A stretch of DNA of 19,145 nt from Candidatus Sungiibacteriota bacterium (GTDB taxonomy: Bacteria; Patescibacteriota; Minisyncoccia; Sungbacterales; JACQCQ01): positions 1-19,145 of the forward strand of contig JACOZA010000064.1 of NCBI GenBank assembly GCA_016181565.1, written 5' to 3'. A program made the translations under genes and the position numbers. Below the pieces are notes generated by a model, which searched no databases, was not told the DNA's origin, and was given only the letters and a program-made list of their open reading frames with translations. Positions within the stretch are counted from its first letter, which is position 1. Every line of letters starts with the position of its first letter. Positions 12,603-19,145 of the stretch are shown here, piece after piece.

Positions 12603-13610
12603 TCAGTAGTCGCGCACGATAGTCGTTGAAGCAGTGTTGTTGGCACGGTTTACATCCGAGATTTGCTGATGGGGGTCAATTGTAATCACTGCAGTATTTT
12701 CTCCGCGGTGGTTGAGGTCCCTAAAACCGATGGTGTAGCGGATTCTTGCGCCTGCGGCAATCGAATCTTGCGTATCTGAAGTGAAATTACCTCCAGCCGC
12801 CGGCAAGGCTGCCTGAAATTTCCACTGCTGGGAGGGGACGCCGCCGATATTTGTAACATCGAATACAATTCCCGCGCGTTGGTTAGGGTTGACTGACGTC
12901 GCATGCGTAAATATCCCCGTCGCTTCATTGATAATCCCCACGTCCACTATCTGAATCGTGAGATCCGCCGCGCCGCTTCCAATTTTCGTCTGACTCCCGA
13001 TGAAATAGGTATTGGTCGTTTCCGTCCCCGGTGTCAGTATGGCTGGTTCAGGTTTGGGGGCGGGCGGAACGTTGGCATTTGGCAGAATTTCCTGTTTGGG
13101 GGTAACGGTGATGTTTCCTGTCCCCACCAGAACAGGTTCACTCTTCCCTTGCGCGGTGAAATAAATTGAAATTGGCAGATTCACGGGGGATAAACTCTTC
13201 GAGATTATAGCCAGGGTCATTGAATTTTTTGACCACAGATTAAAGAGCGCGTTGCACTGGATTGTCTCGCCGGAGGGCAATTGTAGGGTTGCGGAGGTAT
13301 CACAAGGGTACGTGAGTTCATAGGCTCCAATGTTCTCATCATTCCCGCCGCGTTCCCAGGCGATGGTAAAAGTATTCCCGGTCGTTACTGCTTTAGGGTC
13401 AACTGTCACCGTCGCGATTGGCGCAATCCGTTCTCTGGTCAGAGTGACTCCCGAAACAAGCGAGGCGAGGCGGGTGAGTGCTGTTTTGGGCGAAGGAAAT
13501 CCCGCCGCCAGTTTTATCGCCCCCCATATACCAAAACCCAGGACGGCCAGAAGGCCGATGGCAGCAAAAATGAGTAAGCCAAGCCTGATAATTCTGTCTT
13601 TGTCGGGCAT
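12603..13610 (-). CDS. Anchored extracellular protein with CARDB-like domain
   Basis: The 335-residue product has an N-terminal membrane anchor (about residues 9-36, LGLLIFAAIGLLAVLGFGIW) and a beta-rich extracellular part. Residues about 65-170 look like an Ig-like domain with two cysteines (YPCDTS and IQCNAL) that could form a disulfide. A Pro-rich linker follows (NANVPPAPKPEP), then a C-terminal CARDB-like domain (IVFDVTNIGGVPSQQWKFQA to ITIDPHQQISDVNRANNTAS). The closing D-x-N-x-x-NN pattern is typical of CARDB adhesion-type folds. Binding partner unknown. It has a consensus promoter of its own (13624-13651) and shares the terminator of rnc. Confidence 0.75.
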   Translation of the reverse strand: MPDKDRIIRLGLLIFAAIGLLAVLGFGIWGAIKLAAGFPSPKTALTRLASLVSGVTLTRERIAPIATVTVDPKAVTTGNTFTIAWERGGNDENIGAYELTYPCDTSATLQLPSGETIQCNALFNLWSKNSMTLAIISKSLSPVNLPISIYFTAQGKSEPVLVGTGNITVTPKQEILPNANVPPAPKPEPAILTPGTETTNTYFIGSQTKIGSGAADLTIQIVDVGIINEATGIFTHATSVNPNQRAGIVFDVTNIGGVPSQQWKFQAALPAAGGNFTSDTQDSIAAGARIRYTIGFRDLNHRGENTAVITIDPHQQISDVNRANNTASTTIVRDY

Positions 13611-13623
13611 AAATGACGAATCT

Positions 13624-13651
13624 ATTATATTTATTTATGTACTTATGTCAA
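13624..13651 (-). promoter_or_regulatory. Consensus promoter of the CARDB-like gene
   Basis: On the minus strand TTGACA (13651-13646) and TATAAT (13629-13624) match both sigma-70 hexamers perfectly with a 16-base spacer. The -10 ends 13 bases before the ATG at 13610, giving a leader of only a few bases. Confidence 0.75.
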
Positions 13652-13735
13652 TAGTTTGAGGGTGCTGGCATATCTGAAATAAGGATTAGAATTCTTGACT
13701 TTATATCAATATTATTTCAAGATGTCTCTGTTTTC

Positions 13736-13763
13736 TTGTTTGTGCGGGTAAAAATGCTAAAAA
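13736..13763 (+). promoter_or_regulatory. Possible promoter of the sortase gene
   Basis: TTGTTT 13736-13741 and TAAAAA 13758-13763 are 16 bases apart, with TG at 13755-13756 as an extended -10. It lies just upstream of the sortase ATG at 13786. The hexamers are imperfect. The rest of the 13652-13785 gap is AT-rich with no gene. Confidence 0.35.
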
Positions 13764-13785
13764 TAATAAGTTGAAGTTGTCTCCA

Positions 13786-14436
13786 ATGTCAGCACGAAAG
13801 CCGCAATTATTACGCGGCGATGCCAAACAGCTAAAAACGCAAGCCGCCAAAGCGCCTGAAAAAGACGCGGCGGTTTATGTGGCTGCGCCTGCGCGATTCT
13901 CTAAGACGTTTTATATCCTTTGGTTCATGAGCTTTGCGGTGCTTTTTTCGACACTCTATACTTTTGGTTTTATTCCTGACCGAGTGGGTGCACTCGGCGA
14001 GGGGGTTAAGTCGGGGTTGCGCGGTGGCCATGTATCTCTGCTTAGCGCAACACTAAGTACCGCCAAGGGGGAAGGAGTTGATGAAGTAATGCCGGACACT
14101 AAGAGTGCGTATTCGAGTGAACCGCGGCTCATCATTGAGAATATAGGCCTTAGTGCAAAAATTGTGACGCCAGCGAGCACTGATGATAACATTCTTAACA
14201 CCGCCCTCACAAAAGGGGCGGTGTACTACCCGGGGTCGGGAAAACTTGGGGAGGTAGGAAATGTGTTTCTCTTTGGGCACAGCACGGGTCTTGCGGTCGT
14301 CGATGATGCGCACATAGATCTTGCGACTACACGGAAACTTCTTACCATTTCAACCTGCCGGATTTTCGGCGGCAGGGAGGATCGTTACGTTGTCGAAGCC
14401 GAGTTTATGAAGAGCTATCCGTTGACGATCCCCTAA
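13786..14436 (+). CDS. Sortase-family transpeptidase, apparently lacking its central strands
   Basis: The 216-residue product has a cytoplasmic basic N-terminus, one membrane segment (41-62, TFYILWFMSFAVLFSTLYTF) and a sortase domain. Sortases cut a sorting motif and join the surface protein to an acceptor. The N-terminal half of the domain is normal (RLIIENIGLSAKIV, then GAVYYPGSGKLGEVGNVFLF with catalytic H165 in GHS). The catalytic Cys (C191 in LTISTC) and Arg (R200 in DRYVVEAEF) are also present. But His and Cys are 26 residues apart, whereas sortases usually have about 60, so two or so strands seem to be missing in frame after GLAVV. ATG 13786 is preferred to an upstream TTG (13771). Activity is doubtful. 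Confidence 0.8.
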   Translation: MSARKPQLLRGDAKQLKTQAAKAPEKDAAVYVAAPARFSKTFYILWFMSFAVLFSTLYTFGFIPDRVGALGEGVKSGLRGGHVSLLSATLSTAKGEGVDEVMPDTKSAYSSEPRLIIENIGLSAKIVTPASTDDNILNTALTKGAVYYPGSGKLGEVGNVFLFGHSTGLAVVDDAHIDLATTRKLLTISTCRIFGGREDRYVVEAEFMKSYPLTIP

Positions 14437-14562
14437 TCGTCATCGGATACTTCTTCGTAATTGTGCGGAGAAGTTGATCTTTGACTAGTTAGAACGAAGT
14501 GACCTAACCCGCCGCGTTTGGTGCGGTAACCTCCGCTCGTCGCGCGGAAAGGAGAAGTCGTC
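14437..14562 (+). promoter_or_regulatory. Leader region with strong Shine-Dalgarno site
   Basis: The gap ends with AAAGGAG (14548-14554) 8 bases before the ATG at 14563, unusually strong for this window. GC-rich inverted pieces (CCGC ... GCGG near 14533-14547) may fold. TTGACT near 14482 could be a -35, but no matching -10 is seen, and no terminator for the sortase gene is evident. Confidence 0.4.
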
Positions 14563-15735
14563 ATGATGCGTCTTGCCGCGTTGCTCGTGGTAGCAATCCT
14601 GATGCCGTTCGGGGCTTTCGCGGCTTCGGACGAGTTCGTCTGGTCCGAGCCGGGCGTCGACCCTTTCAAGGGCGATATCGAGAAAGCCATCGAGCGTTTC
14701 GCCGGCATTCCGCCGGCCGCCAAGGCCAAGCTCGTGACCAAGATCAAGAAGTCAATGGTCATGGCGGATGCGCTCAAGAATCACATCAGTGCCTCTTCCA
14801 TGACGAAGGAGGAGAAGGAGAAAGCGCTGAAGCTCGCAAAGGACCAGCCGTTCTTCAATGTCGAGCAACTGTCGAAACTCGAGCTTCCGCAGGCTCTGCT
14901 TGCAGAGATTGTGGCCAAGGAGATTGATGCCAGCGGGTACACCGTTGGTGAGATCGCTCCCGGCCAAAAGTGCGACTGGATGGCCTTCGGCCGCGACAAA
15001 GTGGTTCCGCGGGTGGTGTATGAGCCCGCGGCGAAAATTCGCGAGCCGAACCTCAAGGCGCACTTTTTCACAGAGGAGGAGGCGAGGGTCAAGTACACCG
15101 TGGCGCAACCGTTGGTGTGCGACAATCTCTGCTTCTGGAAAGTCGAGGTCGGGCTGGTCAAAACCTTCAAAGCGCCGGCACCAGCAGAAGCTGTGCCCGT
15201 GCGGGTGGAGTCAGATCACACGATTCGGATCCGTGTCTGGGACGGCTCAAGCTGGATCGGTGTCAAACGGCTAGCCGCAGTTCACGGCTTGCAAAGTCGT
15301 GATCTCGGCGGCGAATTGCGCAATGCCGCGCGGAAAGGCGAGCTGAAGCCCTACGCCGGATGTCATCGTTTCGTCGTGGAGTTTCGCGACGTGGCATACG
15401 AAAGAGCGCGGGGGACGGTGGTCCGAATCAACGGAAAGCCGTCAATGATCCCGCGCGAGTTCAGTCCGCAGGCCAACGCCTTCGAGATAATGGTTTGCGA
15501 CGGCGAGGGGACGTTGACGCTGCCTACTAACTGGATCCACGGCGACACAGTTCTCGTGATTCACTCGCCGTGGCGCCGGCCGGAGCTACATTATCCGCCG
15601 TCGGGGCGGCTAGTGACGTGCACCGGACAGCAGATTGCCGATGGTCAGTGCGGGACGTCGTTCAAGGGGGTGGGATTTGGGGAGTTTTTCCGCTTGCCGC
15701 GGGAGAGCACCTCCAACTACCACTTCGTAAAGTAA
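14563..15735 (+). CDS. Secreted cysteine-containing protein, function unknown
   Basis: The 390-residue product starts with a classical signal peptide (MMRLAALLVVAILMPFGAFA, predicted cut near AFA-AS at residues 18-22). Residues about 35-120 are helical and charged, with repeated alanine and lysine. The rest is beta-rich and contains seven cysteines (for example KCDW, VCDNLCFW, GCHRF), which suggests disulfides outside the membrane. The segment IRIRVWDGSSWIGVKRLAAV and the later GTVVRINGKPSMIP do not match a family I recognise. Strong Shine-Dalgarno site, its own terminator and a higher G/C content distinguish it from the neighbouring core genes. Position between a sortase and a sortase-signal protein suggests an envelope role, by context only. 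Confidence 0.7.
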   Translation: MMRLAALLVVAILMPFGAFAASDEFVWSEPGVDPFKGDIEKAIERFAGIPPAAKAKLVTKIKKSMVMADALKNHISASSMTKEEKEKALKLAKDQPFFNVEQLSKLELPQALLAEIVAKEIDASGYTVGEIAPGQKCDWMAFGRDKVVPRVVYEPAAKIREPNLKAHFFTEEEARVKYTVAQPLVCDNLCFWKVEVGLVKTFKAPAPAEAVPVRVESDHTIRIRVWDGSSWIGVKRLAAVHGLQSRDLGGELRNAARKGELKPYAGCHRFVVEFRDVAYERARGTVVRINGKPSMIPREFSPQANAFEIMVCDGEGTLTLPTNWIHGDTVLVIHSPWRRPELHYPPSGRLVTCTGQQIADGQCGTSFKGVGFGEFFRLPRESTSNYHFVK

Positions 15736-15740
15736 CCAGC

Positions 15741-15787
15741 AGTGAGGGCGCCAGCAAGCGCTGGCGCCCTCACTTAACAATCTTTTT
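15741..15787 (+). terminator. Intrinsic terminator of secreted-protein gene
   Basis: AGTGAGGGCGCCAGC 15741-15755 pairs perfectly with GCTGGCGCCCTCACT 15760-15774 around AAGC, followed after 8 bases by TTTTT (15783-15787). The GCAAGC tip echoes the REP-like hairpins at 9661-9727. Confidence 0.7.
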
Positions 15788-15845
15788 CCTCTCTCTTTCA
15801 TTGGATCTTTTATGCAAGGGGACAGTGAAGGGGGTAAGAAAAAGT

Positions 15846-17495
15846 ATGCACACAATAATCCGAAGAAAATTCTATATCTCGCGCATTTCTCGAAAGGTGA
15901 GTCTCTGGCTTACACTCGCTGTTTTAGTATTTGTCTTTCTTTTCGTTGCTGGCCGTCTGGCGCAAAGTTTTCATGTTCCTATAGTTTCGAATATATTCTC
16001 GGTTCACGTTGCATACGGAGATGGCGGAGATGGTGGCGGAGACGGCGGTGGCGACGGTGGCGGAGACGGTGGCGGAGACGGAGGCGGCGATGGTGGTGGA
16101 GACGGAGGTGGAGACGGAGGCGGCGATGGCGGAGGCGACGGAGGCGGCGATGGTGGCGGAGACGGCGGTGGCGACGGTGGCGGAGATGGCGGCGGAGGTG
16201 ATGGCGGCGATGGAGGCGAAAATCCGCCGCTTGCAGAACAGCCGCCGGCTCCTCCTATTGTTGGCGCGACTTCGACACTGCAGGTAATCAAGATAATTAT
16301 TAATGATGACGGCGGCACCAAACAAGTCTCTGATTTCCCTTTGTTTGTAAACGGCACATCAGTCACAAGCGGCGATGTTAATGTTTTTGCTCCCGGCATA
16401 TATACGGTTTCCGAGACCAGCCAATCAGATTACGGCGCATCTTTTAGCGGCGACTGTGACGCGAACGGCGCGGTTAACTTAGCTGCGGGAGATGCCAAGA
16501 CCTGCACGATTACGAATAATGACATTGCGCCGCCGCCTGGACCGCCCCCGCTTTTCTGCACCATGTCGCTAAATCCCGCCAACATCCAACCCGGAGGATC
16601 CTCGCTTCTTTCTTGGGACTCTAATGCTTCTACGACAGTGATTGATCAAGGTATTGGTGAAGTCGCCCCGATCGGCTCAACGACTGTGACCGCGAGCGTG
16701 ACGACTGCATATACCGGCGTTTTTTCAACTCCGACTGCCTCAACAACTTGTCAGGCGACTCTCACTGTTACTCAGCCCGGCGGAGGCGGCGGAGGAGGAG
16801 GAGGCGGCGGCGGAGGATCATCTCCCATCATCACACTGACCAAGCAGATTCAACCGCTGGCTTTCATCACGCTTTCACAGATTCCCTATACCGGCGTCGG
16901 CGACAATGTAGAGACCGTGCTTTTATTTACCAATCTATTTATACTTTCTTGGTTTATGGCGCGATGGTTAACGCGACTATCACGTCCCATCTCTCTCGCA
17001 TCAATGCGGATAAAATCCCTTTGGCATCCAACGGGGAGACAAATCACCGCGCCAATTTCAAGAATAGAGACTTCGGCAGTGTCTTTGCAAAATGTTGCCG
17101 CTTCGTCTCTCTCGACAATCGTGCCGGAGGTCATTAGTCAGACGCCGGGGGGTCGTATGGTTGTGAGTTGTCCGACGACGCAGGAGTTCGTCACCGCGCT
17201 TGTCACCCATGATGCGAAGGGTGCTTTTCAGATATTGCGTTCAATCTCGAGTCACGGTCAGCCGATGGATCAGTTTATAAAGCGGGTGATTGAAGAGACG
17301 GCAGCGGTCTATTATGTTCGCATCGGCGATCCGTATCAAGCCGATCCGGCCCTTGCGGCACTTTTGGCCAACTGGGGCCGAGAGAAGCTCGAGTGCATGC
17401 TCTCGGCTCTGCTTGTCGTGGTGGACGCGAGTTTTGATTCAACCTACACCGCCGCTAAACTCGCTGCTGTGCAAATTCTTTCGCTTGATGAATAG
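15846..17495 (+). CDS. Large surface protein with Gly/Asp repeat and internal IPYTG sorting-like signal
   Basis: The 549-residue product (ATG 15846; the frame is open further upstream without support) has a basic N-terminus and signal segment (17-35). A GDGG repeat follows (58-124), then a prealbumin-like domain (LQVIKIIINDDGGTKQVSDF to KTCTITNND), an Ig-like domain (CTMSLNPANIQPGGSSLLSW to TCQATLTV) and a poly-Gly linker. Next comes IPYTG (346-350), then a hydrophobic stretch (about 357-372, VLLFTNLFILSWFMA) and Arg-rich RWLTRLSR. That order is the LPxTG-type sorting signal of sortase substrates. Unusually, about 175 more residues follow, ending in a helical domain (QEFVTALVTHDAKGAFQILR and ETAAVYYVRIGDPYQ) that would be cytoplasmic. 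The sortase gene lies 1.4 kb upstream. Confidence 0.8.
   Translation: MHTIIRRKFYISRISRKVSLWLTLAVLVFVFLFVAGRLAQSFHVPIVSNIFSVHVAYGDGGDGGGDGGGDGGGDGGGDGGGDGGGDGGGDGGGDGGGDGGGDGGGDGGGDGGGDGGGGDGGDGGENPPLAEQPPAPPIVGATSTLQVIKIIINDDGGTKQVSDFPLFVNGTSVTSGDVNVFAPGIYTVSETSQSDYGASFSGDCDANGAVNLAAGDAKTCTITNNDIAPPPGPPPLFCTMSLNPANIQPGGSSLLSWDSNASTTVIDQGIGEVAPIGSTTVTASVTTAYTGVFSTPTASTTCQATLTVTQPGGGGGGGGGGGGGSSPIITLTKQIQPLAFITLSQIPYTGVGDNVETVLLFTNLFILSWFMARWLTRLSRPISLASMRIKSLWHPTGRQITAPISRIETSAVSLQNVAASSLSTIVPEVISQTPGGRMVVSCPTTQEFVTALVTHDAKGAFQILRSISSHGQPMDQFIKRVIEETAAVYYVRIGDPYQADPALAALLANWGREKLECMLSALLVVVDASFDSTYTAAKLAAVQILSLDE
16017..16217. repeat. Gly/Asp-encoding tandem repeat, 201 bp
   Basis: The stretch is built from GGCGGAGAC/GGTGGCGAT-like 9- to 12-base units encoding GDGG and GGGDGG blocks, all in frame with the surface-protein gene. 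Third codon positions vary between copies, so the protein sequence rather than the DNA is held constant. A second low-complexity run (16780-16818) encodes 13 glycines. Confidence 0.9.
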
Positions 17496-17518
17496 GACCA
17501 ACCATAACAAAATCGTCG

Positions 17519-17576
17519 CGCTCCAGCTCTATTTCAGCCGAGCGTTTCTTCAGTAGGGCAGGAGCGTAGTTTTTTC
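17519..17576 (+). terminator. Possible terminator of surface-protein gene
   Basis: CGCTCC 17519-17524 can pair with GGAGCG 17561-17566, followed after three bases by TTTTTT (17570-17575). The loop is long (36 bases) with only a short inner helix, so this is weak. Confidence 0.35.
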
Positions 17577-17581
17577 AAAAC

Positions 17582-17610
17582 TTGACCGTAGTAATACTTT
17601 ATGTTACTCT
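17582..17610 (+). promoter_or_regulatory. Promoter of TIM-barrel gene with extended -10
   Basis: TTGACC 17582-17587 and TACTCT 17605-17610 are exactly 17 bases apart, with TG at 17602-17603 giving TGTTACTCT. The form matches the rpmF promoter at 10829-10857. The gene has a leader of about 45 bases. Confidence 0.65.
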
Positions 17611-17661
17611 AGTTTTGTTCTCCCCATCACAGCCCGAGTCCTTTGGAAGGAGACAAAAGCT

Positions 17662-18459
17662 ATGGAGCCGCCGGTATTCATCCCATACATGCGGGTGCTG
17701 GGTTTACCGTTCGTCACGACGCTGCGAGGCGCGAGGGCGGCAGGTTTCCGTGGGGTGGAGATTTCACTCCTTGGAATGTCGAAGAAAGCGGCGAAAGATT
17801 GCCGCCGTGTAGCCCAGTCGCTTGGGCTAGCGGCGCACTTTCACCAGGCGTGGAGCATTGATGAAAACCCGACGCACTGGTTCAACCATCTGTTCTATTG
17901 GCTGGGGTGTACCCAGCCTACGGGCTACACTCTCGCGGAGCATCTGCCGGAAGATGATTTGCCGGTTGTAGTCTATGCGGACCGTTGGCGGGAGGTGCTG
18001 GGGCATCCGAACCGGTGGCTGCAGACCGATAGCTGTTTCAACGAGCACCTGGCGCGCCGTATCACCTGCGAAGATTTTATCAAGGTGGTTCATAAGCACA
18101 GCTTGCCGGTTGTCTTTGACACCCAGCACTACCTTGAGATGTCTTTCGGGGTTTCGGGGGTCGAAGGGTTCCCGGAAAGCGTGTCGGCGCTTCGCGATCG
18201 CCTGATTCAGGGCTGGCGGGAACTGGGGCCGCTGGTCAAGGAGATTCATCTTTGCGACAGCAATCCCGCGCTCGGCCACTCGGCTGGCCGCAACGTTTTT
18301 CTCGGGCAGGGTCGTTTGCCGCTCCGCGACTTCTGCCGGTTCGTGAAAGAATCGGGATGGGAGGGCGCGGTGACCCCCGAGGTGTCGCCCGCGCATGTAC
18401 TGGGGCGGCGCCGACGCCTGGAAGAAATCCGGAAACTGGCCCTTCAGTACTTCGAGTAG
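17662..18459 (+). CDS. Xylose-isomerase-like TIM-barrel protein (sugar epimerase / AP endonuclease 2 superfamily)
   Basis: The 265-residue product fits the metal-dependent TIM-barrel superfamily that includes sugar phosphate isomerase/epimerases and endonuclease IV. Seen in order: RAAGFRGVEIS with E33 on an early strand, AAHFHQ with H61, VVFDTQH with the D153-x2-H156 pair, EIHLCDSN with H196 and D199, a GQGRLPLRDFCRFVKESGW segment typical of the family, and TPEVSP with E240. These residues could hold two or three divalent metals. Substrate cannot be read from sequence; length and the GQGRLP segment favour isomerase/epimerase over DNA repair. GGAAGGAG (17645-17652) precedes the ATG. Own promoter and terminator make it a single-gene unit. 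Confidence 0.75.
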   Translation: MEPPVFIPYMRVLGLPFVTTLRGARAAGFRGVEISLLGMSKKAAKDCRRVAQSLGLAAHFHQAWSIDENPTHWFNHLFYWLGCTQPTGYTLAEHLPEDDLPVVVYADRWREVLGHPNRWLQTDSCFNEHLARRITCEDFIKVVHKHSLPVVFDTQHYLEMSFGVSGVEGFPESVSALRDRLIQGWRELGPLVKEIHLCDSNPALGHSAGRNVFLGQGRLPLRDFCRFVKESGWEGAVTPEVSPAHVLGRRRRLEEIRKLALQYFE

Positions 18460-18488
18460 CAGTGCGTGCCTCACAGAGAGTCACGCGG

Positions 18489-18521
18489 ACGGATCGTCGA
18501 GAGATGGTCCGTTTTCATTTT
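18489..18521 (+). terminator. Intrinsic terminator of TIM-barrel gene
   Basis: ACGGATCG 18489-18496 pairs with TGGTCCGT 18505-18512 (two G-U pairs), followed by TTTCATTTTT. A weaker hairpin, GCGTG 18464-18468 with CACGC 18482-18486, precedes it. Confidence 0.65.
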
Positions 18522-18534
18522 TCAGATTGTGTTT

Positions 18535-18581
18535 AAAATGCAGCCTGGCGCATTTTGGGTTGATGTGATTTATGATATTCT
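18535..18581 (+). promoter_or_regulatory. Hairpin and extended -10 upstream of smc
   Basis: AAAATGC 18535-18541 and GCATTTT 18550-18556 form a 7-bp inverted repeat with an 8-base loop. TGATATTCT (18573-18581) is an extended -10 of the same kind as at 10849 and 17602; the region 15-17 bases upstream (TTTTGG/TTGGGT) overlaps the inverted repeat and is only loosely -35-like. An operator over the -35 region is possible. Confidence 0.35.
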
Positions 18582-18625
18582 TGAATCAAGCCTCGCGAGA
18601 GCGGGGCATGTTATTGAATAGAAGA

Positions 18626-19145
18626 ATGAGATTATCCACGCTGGAAATTTCCGGATTTAAATCGTTCGCTAAACCAACCACGCTCGAATTTCCCGTCGCG
18701 GTCTCCGCCATCGTCGGCCCTAACGGTTCGGGCAAATCGAACGTGGCTGAAGCCATTCGCTGGGTCCTAGGCGAGCAATCAATGAAATCTCTTCGCGGCA
18801 AGCGCGGAGAGGATTTGATTTTCAACGGGTCCGATAAGGCGGCCAAGCTCGGTAAGGCCTCGGTCACGTTAGTGTTTGACAACGCTGATGGCCGGATCCC
18901 GCTGGATTTCACCGAGGTCCGCATCGGGAGAAAAATTTTCCGCGACGGGACCAATGAGTACCTTCTGAATGACTCAATTGTCCGCTTGAAGGATGTCGTG
19001 GAACTGATTGCGCGGATGGGGTTGGGAGACACGAAGCACAATATCATCGGCCAAGGCGAAGTGGATCGCTGGCTCCTATCCTCGCCGCGTGATCGCAAAG
19101 AGATACTGGAAGAAGCCTTAGGCCTTAAAGTCTATCAGCTGAAAA
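18626..19145 (+). CDS. smc: Chromosome segregation ATPase SMC, N-terminal part
   Basis: The visible 173 residues are the N-terminal head of SMC, the ATPase of the condensin-like complex that organises and segregates chromosomes. It begins MRLSTLEISGFKSFAKPTTL, carries Walker A GPNGSGKSN (31-39), then EAIRWVLGEQSMKSLRGKRG, EDLIFNGS, and the Q-loop and coil entry IIGQGEVDRWLLSSPRDRKE. The ATG at 18626 gives the family-typical start; an in-frame ATG at 18608 would add six residues. The gene runs off the window end, so coiled coil, hinge and C-terminal head are not seen. Confidence 0.96.
   Translation, partial: MRLSTLEISGFKSFAKPTTLEFPVAVSAIVGPNGSGKSNVAEAIRWVLGEQSMKSLRGKRGEDLIFNGSDKAAKLGKASVTLVFDNADGRIPLDFTEVRIGRKIFRDGTNEYLLNDSIVRLKDVVELIARMGLGDTKHNIIGQGEVDRWLLSSPRDRKEILEEALGLKVYQLK

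Noticed and set aside
16017..16217. CRISPR-like spacing of repeats
   Set aside because: Units are short, contiguous and in frame with a coding sequence, with no unique spacers.
16004..16399. Pro/Ser-rich 131-residue minus-strand frame and Arg/Trp-rich plus-strand frame over 15812-16201
   Set aside because: Both are other-frame readings of the Gly/Asp repeat in the surface-protein gene.

Overview
The window looks like a chromosome segment from a Patescibacteria (Candidate Phyla Radiation) bacterium, most likely of the Parcubacteria type. I infer this from the compact ribosomal and RNA polymerase cluster whose genes mostly lack Shine-Dalgarno sites, a PEGA-domain single-pass protein, a sortase next to a surface protein carrying an IPYTG motif, a charged-tailed L32 with the N-terminus MVVRMKHT, and mid-range base composition. 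No database search was possible, so the lineage is an inference.

Layout. Positions 1-3830 hold the end of a ribosomal operon: rpsM (partial), rpsK, rpsD, rpoA, rplQ, rplM, rpsI. Several of its spacers are rich in TAG/CTAG words and fold on themselves. Positions 3831-5765 look like an inserted islet. It contains a self-contained transcription unit for a small structured RNA of about 107 nt (promoter, stem, terminator) and, convergent with it, an AT-richer GHKL/MORC-like ATPase gene that shares the terminator. Positions 5766-9644 carry a divergent PEGA-domain protein and the cell-envelope genes murA (with Asp in place of the catalytic Cys) and mreB.

Positions 9645-10350 form a regulatory island. 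Two REP-like hairpins precede a TrpR-superfamily regulator gene that is bracketed by two perfect palindromes (38 and 30 bp) sharing one core and differing only by symmetrical base changes. Positions 10455-12552 hold a small unknown minus-strand gene, then rpmF, nusB and rnc. The spacer just before rnc folds into a strong hairpin.

Positions 12603-17495 are an extracellular block: a CARDB-type anchored protein (minus strand), a sortase that appears to lack its central strands, a secreted cysteine-rich protein, and a large surface protein with a 201-bp Gly/Asp repeat and an internal IPYTG sorting-like signal. Positions 17582-18521 hold a self-contained xylose-isomerase-like TIM-barrel gene with its own promoter and terminator. 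The window ends inside smc.

The most unusual items are the islet RNA with its neighbouring ATPase, the matched palindromes around the TrpR-like gene, the shortened sortase beside a protein with a sortase signal, the Asp-type MurA, and a recurring extended -10 promoter form (TGnTAYTCT).
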